Positions 18,252-28,862 are shown, numbered from the stretch's first letter. The stretch: 64,000 nucleotides of DNA from Litoreibacter arenae DSM 19593 (GCF_000442275.2 NZ_KE557306.1:1026959-1090958); one strand, 5' to 3'. Numbers and translations: made by a program. The notes: a model not told the origin generated them from the sequence alone.

Positions 18252-19007
18252 TCAGGCCACCTCTGCGAGCAGATCTGCGTAGCCGTTGTTTTCGACCTCC
18301 AGCGCCAGCTCCGGCCCGCCCGATTTGATGATTTTCCCGTCGGCCATGATATGGACCACGTCCGGTTTGATATGGTCCAGCAGGCGCTGGTAATGCGTGA
18401 TAACCAGGAACGACCGTCCTTCCGAGCGCAGCGCGTTGACGCCTTCGGCAACCAGTTTCATCGCATCAACATCAAGACCCGAGTCGGTCTCGTCGAGGAT
18501 GCACATTTTGGGCTCTAGCATCGCCATTTGCAGGATTTCGTTGCGCTTCTTCTCACCGCCGGAGAACCCGACGTTGACCGGGCGCTTCAGCATCTCCGCG
18601 TCGATGTTCAGGCTTTTGGCCTTCTCGCGGATGAACTTGAGGAAGTCGCCTGCGGACATCTCGTCCTCGCCCCGCGCCTTGCGCTGCGCATTCACTGCCG
18701 TACGCAGGAATGTCATGTTGCCCACGCCGGGAATTTCCACCGGATACTGGAATGCCAGAAACAGGCCAGCCGCCGCACGCTCCTCAGGGTCCATGTCCAG
18801 AATGTCGACAGCGTCCAGTGTGGCGGAGCCATCAGTGACCTCGTAGCCATCCTTCCCGGACAGCACGTAGGAAAGCGTGGACTTGCCAGAGCCATTCGGC
18901 CCCATGATCGCATGCACCTGGCCCGCACCGACACTCAGGTCCACACCTTTGAGGATTTGCTTATCCTCTTCTTCAAGTTCGACGTGCAGGTTTTTGATTT
19001 CCAACAT
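18252..19007 (-). CDS. sufC: Fe-S cluster assembly ATPase SufC
   Basis: A 251-residue ABC-type ATPase: Walker A GPNGSGKSTL at 36-45, Q-loop FLAFQYPVEIPGV, signature GFSGGEKKRNEI, Walker B MCILDETDSGLDVD and switch His in VITHYQR. SufC powers the SufBCD scaffold in the cytosol. SD AGAGAAAAAC precedes ATG at 19007. It lies between two unknown membrane genes and sufD. Confidence 0.98.
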   Translation of the reverse strand: MLEIKNLHVELEEEDKQILKGVDLSVGAGQVHAIMGPNGSGKSTLSYVLSGKDGYEVTDGSATLDAVDILDMDPEERAAAGLFLAFQYPVEIPGVGNMTFLRTAVNAQRKARGEDEMSAGDFLKFIREKAKSLNIDAEMLKRPVNVGFSGGEKKRNEILQMAMLEPKMCILDETDSGLDVDAMKLVAEGVNALRSEGRSFLVITHYQRLLDHIKPDVVHIMADGKIIKSGGPELALEVENNGYADLLAEVA

Positions 19008-19093
19008 AGTTTTTCTCTCTTGTCACAGCAAGACAGACGTCGCAAAGCAACGCCTGTCAGATTTCGAATTGAATGTGGTTGTGGTGTTTCCGC

Positions 19094-19600
19094 CTAGAAC
19101 GGCAGGATATATTCCATTATTCGCATTGTGCGAAACTCCGTCGTATCCAGCACGAACGCGGTCCACTCCGGATCGAAGATCAGCGCAAACGTATCCGGCC
19201 AGATGTGCACAAGATTGTGCATCGCGGCGACCATTACAGTCACGCCAGCGGCCTGCGCCGAAATCCATTCTGCACCTTCCAGCTTGAACATTTGCCTGAG
19301 GCAAAAGCCCACGGCCAGCGCCATGCCGCCATCCGCCACAGTTGCGAGGAAGATATCGGACTCTGGATCGGCGAGCCCCAACAAATGAAAGCGAACGAAG
19401 CGACTGAAGAACACCGCCAACAGGCCCAGAACAAACGCTCCCGCGATGCTTGCCGGATACTTTGCGTTCTCCAGCATCGAGCCGTTGAGGTTGACCTCCT
19501 GCGTCGGTTTTCGCGTTGGCTGCACCAGCCCCGCGGGCTGATTGCTCTGTTCCGCCCCGATGCGGGACAGGCGTGCCTGAAAGTCGTCCATCTGTGCCAT
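19094..19600 (-). CDS. hypothetical membrane protein of the suf operon (B)
   Basis: A 168-residue protein of unknown function. The soluble N-terminus begins MAQMDDFQARLSRIGAEQS; hydrophobic segments follow at about 48-70 (ASIAGAFVLGLLAVFF), 87-105 (GGMALAVGFCLRQMF) and 118-132 (AAGVTVMVAAMHNLV). ATG at 19600 has AAGGA upstream; a longer frame to 19669 shows no conserved look. Its N-terminus repeats the motif of the preceding gene product (FQERLARINAGQS), so the two seem to be paralogues or share a binding motif. Confidence 0.8.
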   Translation of the reverse strand: MAQMDDFQARLSRIGAEQSNQPAGLVQPTRKPTQEVNLNGSMLENAKYPASIAGAFVLGLLAVFFSRFVRFHLLGLADPESDIFLATVADGGMALAVGFCLRQMFKLEGAEWISAQAAGVTVMVAAMHNLVHIWPDTFALIFDPEWTAFVLDTTEFRTMRIMEYILPF

Positions 19601-19687
19601 TGCCGAGATCCTTGCTGTTGTAGCAATGATCTTGCTGAAAACTGGGACCGAAGTTGGGCGAAAACTCAACTTCAGTTGGGCAAGGTG

Positions 19688-20260
19688 TCAGTCCGCCTCC
19701 GGCGCAGCAAGCTCGGGCGGCGGGGCCAACCCCCAGCGTGTCGCTTGCGCGAAGGCTTCGAACTTCTTCGCGTCGGCGTAGTCGGCCGAATACATCTGCG
19801 TCCAAAGGTCCGGCGCGGCGCGCGCCAGGTGAGGTTCCGCAAAACTGGCTGCCGACAGTCCGGCGACGATCGTGCCGACCAACCAGACCGAGCGGAAGCC
19901 GGACACATAGAACATGAAGAACGCCAGTACACCCGACATTCCCAGTGGTCCCAGTGCCTCCACCAAGGGGCGGTATTGATCGAATTCCGACGGCACCGAC
20001 TGGGTCGCATGAAACGCGCCGAGGCTGCCGCCGAAGAAGGCGAAGATCCCCATCAGGAAGGATATGATCAACCGCTTGAACGGAAACTTCTTCTTTTCCT
20101 GAACACCCATGGTCGCCACAGGCTTTGGCGCTTTGCCCTTTTCCTGTCGCTTCCGGATCTTGTGCAACTCGCCATTGGCCAGCAGCCCTTCGGCCACGTA
20201 ACTCTGTCCTGCGTTGATCCGTGCCAGCCGCTCCTGAAAGCTCGCGTCCGCCATACTCAT
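19688..20260 (-). CDS. hypothetical membrane protein of the suf operon (A)
   Basis: A 190-residue protein of unknown function. The N-terminus MSMADASFQERLARINAGQS is followed by a basic stretch (HKIRKRQEKGKAPK) and two hydrophobic regions (RLIISFLMGIFAFFGGSLGA; GMSGVLAFFMFYVSGF plus VWLVGTIVAGLSAASFA). ATG at 20260 is supported by GGAGG eight bases upstream. It lies between sufB and the related gene at 19094-19600. Confidence 0.8.
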   Translation of the reverse strand: MSMADASFQERLARINAGQSYVAEGLLANGELHKIRKRQEKGKAPKPVATMGVQEKKKFPFKRLIISFLMGIFAFFGGSLGAFHATQSVPSEFDQYRPLVEALGPLGMSGVLAFFMFYVSGFRSVWLVGTIVAGLSAASFAEPHLARAAPDLWTQMYSADYADAKKFEAFAQATRWGLAPPPELAAPEAD

Positions 20261-20373
20261 GGGAAGCCCCTCCATCCGTGGTCACGGATAGGGTTAGAGG
20301 GGCATCAGGGCCGGAATATGGCAAGAAGCTGGAGATTTTAGGTATCCTTAACAACGGTACAGGAGTGTGGAGC

Positions 20374-21900
<1,527 letters not shown>

Positions 21901-21917
21901 GCCCTGTCTCCTTGTTA

Positions 21918-22961
21918 TCACGCCGCCTTGGCGTGAAATTTCCGTTCTGCCTTCAACCACGCATCCGCGAAGCGAAGGATTTGTTCTTCCGTCGTGTCGG
22001 GACCAAGAGACACCCGGAGGGTGCTGGCCGCGACCGTGTCGTCATATCCCATGGCCGCCACCGTCCGGCTGGCCTTGACCTTGCCGCTGGAGCAGGCCGA
22101 CCCCGCAGACACCGCAAACCCCGCAAGGTCCATCGCCATCACCTGCGTCTCGCCTTTCCAGCCCGGCGTTGCAAAACACAGCGTGTTGGGCAGCCGGTCC
22201 GATCCATTCCCTACTAAAATAGTATTCTTTGTTTCGGCCTCAATGGCCTTTTCTAGAATATTTCTAAGTTCCGCAACCCGATCCCATACCCCAGCGGCCA
22301 AATCACGCGCCGCAGCCTCTGCTGCCGCACCAAATCCGGCGATGCCGATAACGTTCTCCGTGCCGGAGCGGCGGCCCATTTCCTGTCCCCCGCCCTTGAT
22401 CCGTGCCTCCACATCCAGCCCTTGGCGCAACAGCAATGCGCCGACACCTTTGGAGCCACCCAGCTTGTGCGCGGAGATCAGCGCCATATCCACGCCAGAC
22501 CAGGAAAAGGCGACAGGGATCTTGCCGAAGGCTTGCGTCATGTCCGAAACCGCAAGCCCTTCGGGTAATTCCTGCAATATGCCGGTTTCGCTGTTGGCCA
22601 GTTGCAACGCAGTCCGTTCAGGGTCGCTCACAGTCACCTTGCCGCGTTCATCCACCGGCAAATCGCCGGACGTCCACGCCGCTACCGCATCGTGCTCCAC
22701 CGCCGCGCTTTGCAATCCGCGTCCGGCGCAAGCCAGAGCCGCCGCCTCAGTCGCGGAGGAGGTAAAAACGATATCCGCGCCGGATGCGCCAATCGCGTCG
22801 GATATCTGCGCCCGCGCCCTCTCGATGACACCCTTAGCCGCGCGCCCCTCGGCATGGACCGATGACGGGTTCCCCACCACATCCATCGCCGCGATCATAG
22901 CGTCCCGCGCCTCCCGGCGCAGTGGCATCGTCGCGTTATGATCCAGATAGACGCGCGCCAT
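21918..22961 (-). CDS. cysteine desulfurase family protein (IscS/NifS-like)
   Basis: A 347-residue class I aminotransferase-fold PLP enzyme: N-terminus [16 protein letters not shown] lysine in [16 protein letters not shown] and the flexible catalytic loop [14 protein letters not shown]. It starts 1 nt after iscR. With SufS at the far end the operon encodes two different cysteine desulfurases. At 347 residues it is shorter than E. coli IscS (404), closer to compact NifS-like forms. Confidence 0.93.
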   Translation of the reverse strand: MARVYLDHNATMPLRREARDAMIAAMDVVGNPSSVHAEGRAAKGVIERARAQISDAIGASGADIVFTSSATEAAALACAGRGLQSAAVEHDAVAAWTSGDLPVDERGKVTVSDPERTALQLANSETGILQELPEGLAVSDMTQAFGKIPVAFSWSGVDMALISAHKLGGSKGVGALLLRQGLDVEARIKGGGQEMGRRSGTENVIGIAGFGAAAEAAARDLAAGVWDRVAELRNILEKAIEAETKNTILVGNGSDRLPNTLCFATPGWKGETQVMAMDLAGFAVSAGSACSSGKVKASRTVAAMGYDDTVAASTLRVSLGPDTTEEQILRFADAWLKAERKFHAKAA

Positions 22962-22962
22962 G

Positions 22963-23424
22963 TCAGCTCTCGTCCACCACGGTGAATAAGGTCGGCACCG
23001 CAGGGCACGGGGTCAACTCGTTCTCGATCACATCCGACAGGCGGGTCTGGTGCAAAAACACATACACATGCGCCGACAGACTCTCCCAAAGCCGGTTCGT
23101 CATGCTTTGCGCCTTGGACCCCGACGACGCCCCCGACGCGCCCGCGCCGGTGTGCATTGCGCTTACGGTTTCGTCGACCGCCTCAAGTACCTCCGATACG
23201 CGGATAGCGTCAGGCGATTTGGCAAGGCGGTACCCGCCCCCCGGACCACGCACGGACTCGACCAGACCCGCGCGGCGCAACTTGACGAAAAGTTGCTCCA
23301 GATACGGCAGTGAGACGTCTTGGCGTTTGGAAATTTCACCCAAGGACACCAGCCCGTCACCTGCGCTTTGCGCAAGGTCCGCCAGCGCGACCATTGCGTA
23401 GCGGCCTTTAGTGCTGAGTTTCAT
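22963..23424 (-). CDS. iscR: Rrf2/IscR-type transcriptional regulator, one cysteine only
   Basis: A 153-residue Rrf2 regulator starting MKLSTKGRYAMVALADLA, with an HTH at 28-50 (SLGEISKRQDVSLPYLEQLF) and wing GPGGGYRLA. Canonical IscR binds [2Fe-2S] through three Cys near residues 92-106; here that stretch (MHTGAGASGASSGSKAQ) has none, and the only Cys is Cys140. Rhodobacter sphaeroides IscR is described as an unusual type lacking the three-Cys motif, so this is likely the same clade. First gene of the suf operon; it probably represses it. A candidate Irr box lies upstream. Confidence 0.92.
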   Translation of the reverse strand: MKLSTKGRYAMVALADLAQSAGDGLVSLGEISKRQDVSLPYLEQLFVKLRRAGLVESVRGPGGGYRLAKSPDAIRVSEVLEAVDETVSAMHTGAGASGASSGSKAQSMTNRLWESLSAHVYVFLHQTRLSDVIENELTPCPAVPTLFTVVDES

Positions 23425-23516
23425 CGTGTAATCCCTCGAAAATAGGCGAATAACATTGACGCTGGCAGGCGCAGACCTTAACTCAATTTGACCTGTCCGG
23501 CGCCTATGTCGGACAA

Positions 23517-23533
23517 CTTAGAATTATTCTAGA
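23517..23533. promoter_or_regulatory. candidate Irr box (iron control element)
   Basis: The site cTTAGAA-TTA-TTCTAGA contains the perfect palindrome TAGAAT-T-ATTCTA and closely fits the alphaproteobacterial Irr/ICE pattern TTTAGAA-N3-TTCTAAA. It lies 93-109 nt upstream of iscR on the minus strand and 64-80 nt before the hydrolase gene on the plus strand. Irr control of suf genes is known in alphaproteobacteria; binding here is inferred. Confidence 0.6.
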
Positions 23534-23596
23534 TTACCTGAGCAATCTCGTCAACTATATGGGGCAGCTCTTAATCTGACGCAAGGAAAGACGCCT

Positions 23597-24253
23597 ATGC
23601 CCGAAGTGATTTTCCCCGGACCGGAAGGCCGCCTTGAAGGCCGCTACCACCCCCACAAAGGCAAGCGCGACGCGCCAATCGCGATCATCCTGCACCCGCA
23701 TCCGCAATTCGGCGGCACGATGAACAACCGCGTGGTCTACAACCTGCACTACACGTTCCATAACATGGGCTTCAACGTGCTGCGGTTTAACTTCCGTGGC
23801 GTCGGCCGCAGCCAAGGTGAATACGACCAAGGCATCGGGGAGTTGTCCGACGCGGCCTCGGCGCTCGACTACCTTCAGTCGATGAACCAGAACGCCAAGC
23901 ATTGCTGGGTCGCAGGCTTCAGCTTCGGTGCGTGGATCGGCATGCAGCTCTTGATGCGCCGCCCCGAGATCACCGGCTTCATCTCGGTCTCGCCGCCCGC
24001 CAACATGTATGACTTCTCGTTCCTCGCCCCCTGCCCGTCCTCGGGTTTGGTGATCAACGGCCTCGGCGACCGCGTGGCGCCGCCGCAGGACACCGTCAAT
24101 CTGGTTGGCAAGCTACACGAGCAAAAGGGGATCACCATCACCCACCAAGAAGTCGAAGGCGCCGGCCACTTCTTTGAGAACGACCACATGGACACGCTGA
24201 CAGGCTCCGTTGAGGAATATGTCCAGCGCCGCCTGACGGAGAACACGCGCTGA
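23597..24253 (+). CDS. alpha/beta hydrolase
   Basis: A 218-residue cytosolic alpha/beta hydrolase. The oxyanion region is LHPHPQFGGTMNN, the nucleophile elbow is GFSFGAW (Ser), and Asp in NGLGDRVAPP and His in GAGHFFEND complete the triad. The family includes esterases and acylpeptide-like hydrolases of unknown substrate. SD AAGGAAAG precedes ATG. It overlaps the next gene by one base and is divergent from iscR. Confidence 0.92.
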   Translation: MPEVIFPGPEGRLEGRYHPHKGKRDAPIAIILHPHPQFGGTMNNRVVYNLHYTFHNMGFNVLRFNFRGVGRSQGEYDQGIGELSDAASALDYLQSMNQNAKHCWVAGFSFGAWIGMQLLMRRPEITGFISVSPPANMYDFSFLAPCPSSGLVINGLGDRVAPPQDTVNLVGKLHEQKGITITHQEVEGAGHFFENDHMDTLTGSVEEYVQRRLTENTR

Positions 24254-24519
24254 TGGGTATCACCGAAGACATCGCAGACAACCTTGCAAAGAAGGCAATT
24301 GCTGTCGAAAACGAGTTGGATGACGAAAGCGTCATTCCGCATGTGGCCACGCTGATCGGCGCGTCGTCCCAGACCACGCAAGAGGCCTTCCTGACAGCCG
24401 TGCGCGTCCGCAAGGCCGAGGCGCGGGCGATCAAGTTTCTCAAGGACAAGCTGGCAGGCAAGGTGGTCGAGTCCGATTTGCCCAGCACCGGCGACCTGAT
24501 CGAGACCTCCGACCACTAG
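24253..24519 (+). CDS. hypothetical protein, 88 residues
   Basis: A small acidic, helical soluble protein (MGITEDIADNLAKKAIAVEN...). No domain recognised. Its ATG overlaps the hydrolase stop (TGATG), so it is translationally coupled to it. No signal peptide, membrane segment or cysteine is seen. Confidence 0.8.
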   Translation: MGITEDIADNLAKKAIAVENELDDESVIPHVATLIGASSQTTQEAFLTAVRVRKAEARAIKFLKDKLAGKVVESDLPSTGDLIETSDH

Positions 24520-24623
24520 CGCTTCACGCCCTTCTCACTCGGAGTTCACGCACCCCCTGATCTACCCTGAAGGCGGGCCGCTCAATTTGGCCCGCCCCAC
24601 GGATTTCATCAGGAGGACGACCC

Positions 24624-25748
24624 ATGCGCATTTACGCATTCATGGTGGCCACTGCTCTCGTCGCCACTTCCACAGCACCGGCCCAGGCCCAGACGGGCGT
24701 GCGATTTCAAAGCTGCGGCACTGCCGTCAAAGAAAAGCTCATCGAGGCTTACCGGTTTCTCAATACAAGGCGCGGCAGTCAGCGCTCCGAGCTGGAGAAC
24801 TGCATGGACCGCGCCTACGTGGTCGAGCATCAGCGTCATGGCCCCAAGAAGATGGTTGAAAACCTACGCCGTGCTGCGGTCACCACATTCCAGTGCCGAA
24901 AGATCACCGAAGCCGACGGCCGGGCGCACCGGACGATCTTCAAGCGCGGCAAACTGAAAATCGACCGCGATTTTGTGCGCGACAATGATCGTGATGTCGT
25001 TGCGAGCCTGATCGCCCATGAACTCATGCACAATGCCGGTTATAAACACAGCAGCAACGACAAGGGCTCGGACCTGTATGACAATACCGTGCCACAGCAG
25101 ATGATGCGTTGCGTGCAACGGCTACAACCCTACGACTATGCCGGTCCGGGCCGCGGTCGCTACGACGCGACGAAGATGCTAGGCTTCGCTCTGGATGGTG
25201 AGAACAACTACGTCTTCGGCTGGGACGTGAACGGCACCGCCTTCGCTGGCTCAACGACCCGCATCCACAACTACCGGCACCCCTACCCCTTCCTTGTGGC
25301 ACCCGGTGTCAACCGCAATGACATCGTGGGTTTCGGGTTGGATGGCTTCAACAACATGGTCTTCGCATGGCTGCGCGATGGGCGTGTGATCGCTGGATCT
25401 ACCAGCGATCTGGACAGCAAGCGTGCGCCCTACCGCTACCGCCTACCGTCGGGGTACACTCCGAACGATATCGTCGGCATGGGCGTAGACGGCGAGAACA
25501 ACAACAACTTCGCGTGGTATCGCGACGGGCGGGTGTCCGTCGGCACGTCCGACAATCTGGGCAGTCGTCGCGCGCCCTACCGCTACACGCTGGCACCGGG
25601 CTACACCCCGAACGACGTGGTCGGCATGGCGGTGGATGGCGAGAATAACATGATCTTTGCCTTCTACCGTGACGGCAAGGTGTCGGCTGGCACATCGGAC
25701 GATCTCGACAAGTTCCGCGCCCCTGCGAGGGTCATCACAGGGCGCTAG
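24624..25748 (+). CDS. secreted metzincin-like protein with four C-terminal repeats
   Basis: A 374-residue exported protein of no recognised family. A signal peptide (1-23, cut near APAQAQ) precedes a domain with the exact metzincin zinc motif HELMHNAGYKH (132-142, HExxHxxGxxH) and a Met pair at 160-161 that could form the Met-turn. Residues 182-374 are four tandem units of about 49 residues, each centred on NDIVGxGxDGxNNxxFAWYRDGRVxxGTSD, which could form a small beta-propeller or bind ligand. SD AGGAGG eight bases before ATG. It stands alone. Proteolysis is inferred only from the motif. Confidence 0.85.
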   Translation: MRIYAFMVATALVATSTAPAQAQTGVRFQSCGTAVKEKLIEAYRFLNTRRGSQRSELENCMDRAYVVEHQRHGPKKMVENLRRAAVTTFQCRKITEADGRAHRTIFKRGKLKIDRDFVRDNDRDVVASLIAHELMHNAGYKHSSNDKGSDLYDNTVPQQMMRCVQRLQPYDYAGPGRGRYDATKMLGFALDGENNYVFGWDVNGTAFAGSTTRIHNYRHPYPFLVAPGVNRNDIVGFGLDGFNNMVFAWLRDGRVIAGSTSDLDSKRAPYRYRLPSGYTPNDIVGMGVDGENNNNFAWYRDGRVSVGTSDNLGSRRAPYRYTLAPGYTPNDVVGMAVDGENNMIFAFYRDGKVSAGTSDDLDKFRAPARVITGR

Positions 25749-25793
25749 TCAAAGCTACTATTCTCCGGCGCGATCCTATGTCAGGGTCGCGCC

Positions 25794-26372
25794 ATGACCG
25801 ATATCCTCTCCGCGCAAATGGCCTTTCTCATCGAGGCCGACAAACTCAAATCCGTATCCCGCGCCACGTCACTCTGCGACGGCTCGCGCTGTGAAAACTC
25901 GGGCGAGCATAGCTGGCACATTGCGCTTTACGCCATGGTGCTGGCAGAGCATGCGCACCGTCCCGTCAACATCGACCGCGTCATCAAAATGCTGCTGCTC
26001 CACGATCTGGTGGAGATCGACGCAGGCGACACTCCTATCCACGGCGATCACGACCCCGCCGCGATGGAGGCTATCGAGCAGGCCGCCGCCGACCGCATTT
26101 TCGGACTGCTTCCTCCGAACCAAGCCGCAGAATTCCGTGCGCTCTGGGACGAATTCGAGGCGGCAGAAACCGACGATGCAATCTTCGCGAAATCCGTAGA
26201 CCGTGTGCAGCCTGTCGTCGCCAATCTGGAGACCGGGGGCGGCACCTGGCCGGAATTCAACGTCAGCGCCGCGCAGCTGGAGACGCGCGTCGGTGTCAAG
26301 GTCCGGCGCGGGGCTCCGATGCTTTGGCAGCACCTCAGATCCCGCATCGACGCATGGTTTGACGCCCGCTGA
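25794..26372 (+). CDS. HD domain-containing hydrolase (YfbR-like)
   Basis: A 192-residue cytosolic HD-domain protein. Metal ligands are seen as His in NSGEHSWHIALYAM, the HD pair in MLLLHDLVEIDAGDTP and a distal Asp in FAKSVDRVQPV. This spacing matches the YfbR/YGK1/HDDC2-type 5'-deoxynucleotidases that hydrolyse dNMPs. Single gene before icd. Confidence 0.9.
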   Translation: MTDILSAQMAFLIEADKLKSVSRATSLCDGSRCENSGEHSWHIALYAMVLAEHAHRPVNIDRVIKMLLLHDLVEIDAGDTPIHGDHDPAAMEAIEQAAADRIFGLLPPNQAAEFRALWDEFEAAETDDAIFAKSVDRVQPVVANLETGGGTWPEFNVSAAQLETRVGVKVRRGAPMLWQHLRSRIDAWFDAR

Positions 26373-26487
26373 GACGCCGCAAGCGTCAACCCGCATCATT
26401 TTCGTATACAACGGCATACCGTCTTCCCAAGCGTTACAAGGTGCGCTATGAGACGCGCAATAGATTCCCCATTTGCCGGAGGCACAC

Positions 26488-27696
26488 ATGTCCAAGATCA
26501 AGGTAGAAAACCCCGTCGTCGAACTCGACGGCGACGAAATGACCCGCATCATCTGGGACTTCATCAAGAAGAAACTGATCCTGCCCTATCTGGACATCGG
26601 CCTGAAATACTATGACCTCGGAATCGAGGCCCGCGACGAGACCGACGACCAGATCACCATCGACGCGGCAGAGGCGATCAAGAAATACGGCGTTGGCGTC
26701 AAATGTGCGACCATCACGCCGGACGAAGCCCGCGTCGAGGAATTCGGCCTCAAGAAGATGTGGCGCTCCCCCAACGGCACGATCCGCAACATCCTCGGTG
26801 GTGTTGTGTTCCGCGAGCCGATCATCTGTTCCAACGTTCCCCGCCTTGTGCCCGGCTGGACCCAGCCCATCGTCATTGGCCGTCACGCCTTCGGTGACCA
26901 GTATCGCGCCACGGATATGAAATTCCCCGGGCCGGGCAAGCTGTCGATGAAATTCGTCGGTGAAGACGGCACCGTGATGGAAGAGGAAGTCTTCGACGCC
27001 CCGTCGTCCGGCATCTACATGGGCATGTATAACCTCGACAGCAGCATCGAGGATTTCGCCCGCGCGTCGTTCAACTACGGCCTGAAGCGGAACTATCCGG
27101 TTTATCTGTCTACAAAGAACACGATCCTGAAGCAGTATGACGGTCAGTTCATGTTGATCTTCCAACGCATCTTCGACGCTGAGTTCGCAGACAAGTTCAA
27201 GGAAGCCGGTATCACCTACGAGCACCGCCTGATCGACGACATGGTCGCGTCCGCGATGAAATGGTCGGGCGGGTATGTCTGGGCCTGTAAGAACTACGAC
27301 GGCGACGTGCAGTCCGACACCGTGGCGCAAGGCTTCGGCTCGCTTGGCCTGATGACCTCGCAGCTGATGACGCCCGATGGCAAGATCGTCGAGTCCGAGG
27401 CGGCACACGGCACCGTGACCCGCCATTACCGCCAGCACCAGAAGGGCGAGGGCACTTCGACCAACTCCATCGCGTCGATCTTTGCATGGACCGGTGGCCT
27501 GAAGCACCGCGCCAAGCTGGACGACAACAGCCAGCTGCTGAACTTCGCCGAAACGCTGGAGAAGGTTGTCGTGGACACCGTTGAAAGCGGCTTCATGACC
27601 AAAGACCTCGCCTTGCTGGTTGGGCCGGATCAGAAATGGCTGACAACCGAAGGCTTCCTCGAGAAAATCGACGAAAACCTCAACAAGGCGATGTAA
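26488..27696 (+). CDS. icd: NADP-dependent isocitrate dehydrogenase
   Basis: A 402-residue eukaryotic-type (homodimeric) [28 protein letters not shown], substrate loop [24 protein letters not shown] and metal-binding [15 protein letters not shown]. It oxidatively decarboxylates isocitrate in the TCA cycle and supplies NADPH. ATG at 26488 has GGAGG five bases upstream; a TTG 15 nt earlier is less likely. Monocistronic with its own terminator. Confidence 0.97.
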   Translation: MSKIKVENPVVELDGDEMTRIIWDFIKKKLILPYLDIGLKYYDLGIEARDETDDQITIDAAEAIKKYGVGVKCATITPDEARVEEFGLKKMWRSPNGTIRNILGGVVFREPIICSNVPRLVPGWTQPIVIGRHAFGDQYRATDMKFPGPGKLSMKFVGEDGTVMEEEVFDAPSSGIYMGMYNLDSSIEDFARASFNYGLKRNYPVYLSTKNTILKQYDGQFMLIFQRIFDAEFADKFKEAGITYEHRLIDDMVASAMKWSGGYVWACKNYDGDVQSDTVAQGFGSLGLMTSQLMTPDGKIVESEAAHGTVTRHYRQHQKGEGTSTNSIASIFAWTGGLKHRAKLDDNSQLLNFAETLEKVVVDTVESGFMTKDLALLVGPDQKWLTTEGFLEKIDENLNKAM

Positions 27697-27718
27697 CAAC
27701 GTATTGTAATGAATTCAG

Positions 27719-27749
27719 AAAAGGGCTGGCTGCAACGCCGGCCCTTTTT
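27719..27749 (+). terminator. intrinsic terminator of icd
   Basis: AAAAGGGCTGGC and GCCGGCCCTTTTT form a stem (one G-T pair) with loop TGCAAC, ending in five T, 22 nt after the icd stop. Confidence 0.85.
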
Positions 27750-27821
27750 CCGTTCTGCCAGTGGCATTTCGCGGAAATTAGCACTAGCCTCCAAGCATCT
27801 CGGCTGAGCATGGAGATAAGA

Positions 27822-28157
27822 ATGCCCACCCACTACATCTATCTGATTATCGCCGTCGCCGCCGAGACCATCGGCACCTCGTCGATACAGGCTTCGCAGC
27901 AGTTTACGCGCCTCTGGCCTTCCGTTCTGGCGTTTTTCAGCTTTGCGATTGCGTTCTACTTCCTGTCGCTCACCCTGAAATTCATGCCCGTGGGCGTCAT
28001 GTATGCGTTGTGGTCGGGTCTTGGCATTTTCTTTATCGCCCTGATCGGCTGGCTCTATTTCGGGCAAAAGCTGGATCTCGCGGCGGTGCTGGGCATGAGC
28101 CTGATTTTGTCAGGCATCATAGTCATCAACCTGTTTTCTTCCACGGCGACCCATTGA
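27822..28157 (+). CDS. small multidrug resistance (SMR/EmrE) family transporter
   Basis: A 111-residue four-helix membrane protein: YIYLIIAVAAETIGTSSIQAS carries the essential membrane Glu, and VGVMYALWSGLGIFFIALIGW is the typical SMR core. SMR dimers exchange protons for cationic drugs, guanidinium or polyamines. GGAGATAAGA precedes ATG at 27822. The stop overlaps the next gene's TTG start. Confidence 0.92.
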   Translation: MPTHYIYLIIAVAAETIGTSSIQASQQFTRLWPSVLAFFSFAIAFYFLSLTLKFMPVGVMYALWSGLGIFFIALIGWLYFGQKLDLAAVLGMSLILSGIIVINLFSSTATH

Positions 28158-28741
28158 GAGTAACAGCTCTTCTTTTGGCGGGCGGGGCGTCGTCGCGGAT
28201 GGGCGGGCGCGACAAGTTGCTGGAGGATATCGACGGTGTGCCGCTTCTCAGGGACCGCGCGATCACGTGCCTGAATGCGGCGGTCGACGCGGTACGGGTT
28301 GTGCTGCCGCCTGACCGCCTTGAACACAGGCAGGCTCTGTCAGGTCTGAACGTGGAGATCGTCGTCAATGAAGCTTCGGGCCTGGGGCTTTCCCATTCAT
28401 TGAATGTCGGTTTGCACGGCCTGACTGCTGACGCGGCCTTGATCGTATTGGCCGACATGCCGGATCTGACCACGACGCATCTGGACAAGGTCGTGGCGGC
28501 GGCGAAGGCGCATCCCCTGGCCAAGGCCCTGCGCGGCTCGGATCACAGCGGCAAGGCTGGTCATCCTGTGATGATCCGCAAGGCGCTGTTCAGCGAAATG
28601 GCGCAGCTCGAAGGCGACACTGGCGCGCAGCCGGTATTGCGACGTCACAAGGCAGAAACCGTGCTCGTTCCCATCGGTCCCGCCGCGTTGAGAGACCTCG
28701 ATACACCCGAGGACTGGGCAGAGTGGCGGGCCCGGCGGTGA
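28154..28741 (+). CDS. nucleotidyltransferase family protein (MobA/MocA-like)
   Basis: A 195-residue MobA-like NTP transferase with LLLAGGASSRMGGRDKLL at the N-terminus (nucleotide-binding loop) and VLADMPDLTT (metal Asp), KAGHPVMI and DLDTPEDWAEW. The set fits MocA-type cytidylyl/guanylyltransferases that finish molybdopterin cofactors. TTG at 28154 overlaps the SMR stop (TTGA), so it is coupled. No other cofactor genes are nearby, so the substrate is uncertain. Confidence 0.88.
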   Translation: MRVTALLLAGGASSRMGGRDKLLEDIDGVPLLRDRAITCLNAAVDAVRVVLPPDRLEHRQALSGLNVEIVVNEASGLGLSHSLNVGLHGLTADAALIVLADMPDLTTTHLDKVVAAAKAHPLAKALRGSDHSGKAGHPVMIRKALFSEMAQLEGDTGAQPVLRRHKAETVLVPIGPAALRDLDTPEDWAEWRARR

Positions 28742-28862
28742 GGGTTCAGGATCGGACCAGCTTGTCTCTACCTGCCCTGATCAAACCTTAGACATCAGTC
28801 CGGAAATTGCATTCTCATGCGCCGGCATGAAGTGCCGAAACTAGGGTCGGGCCCGTCGAACG

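Noticed and set aside
26446-27699. 417-codon minus-strand frame opposite icd
   Set aside because: Shadow of icd, no domain, and no operon logic.
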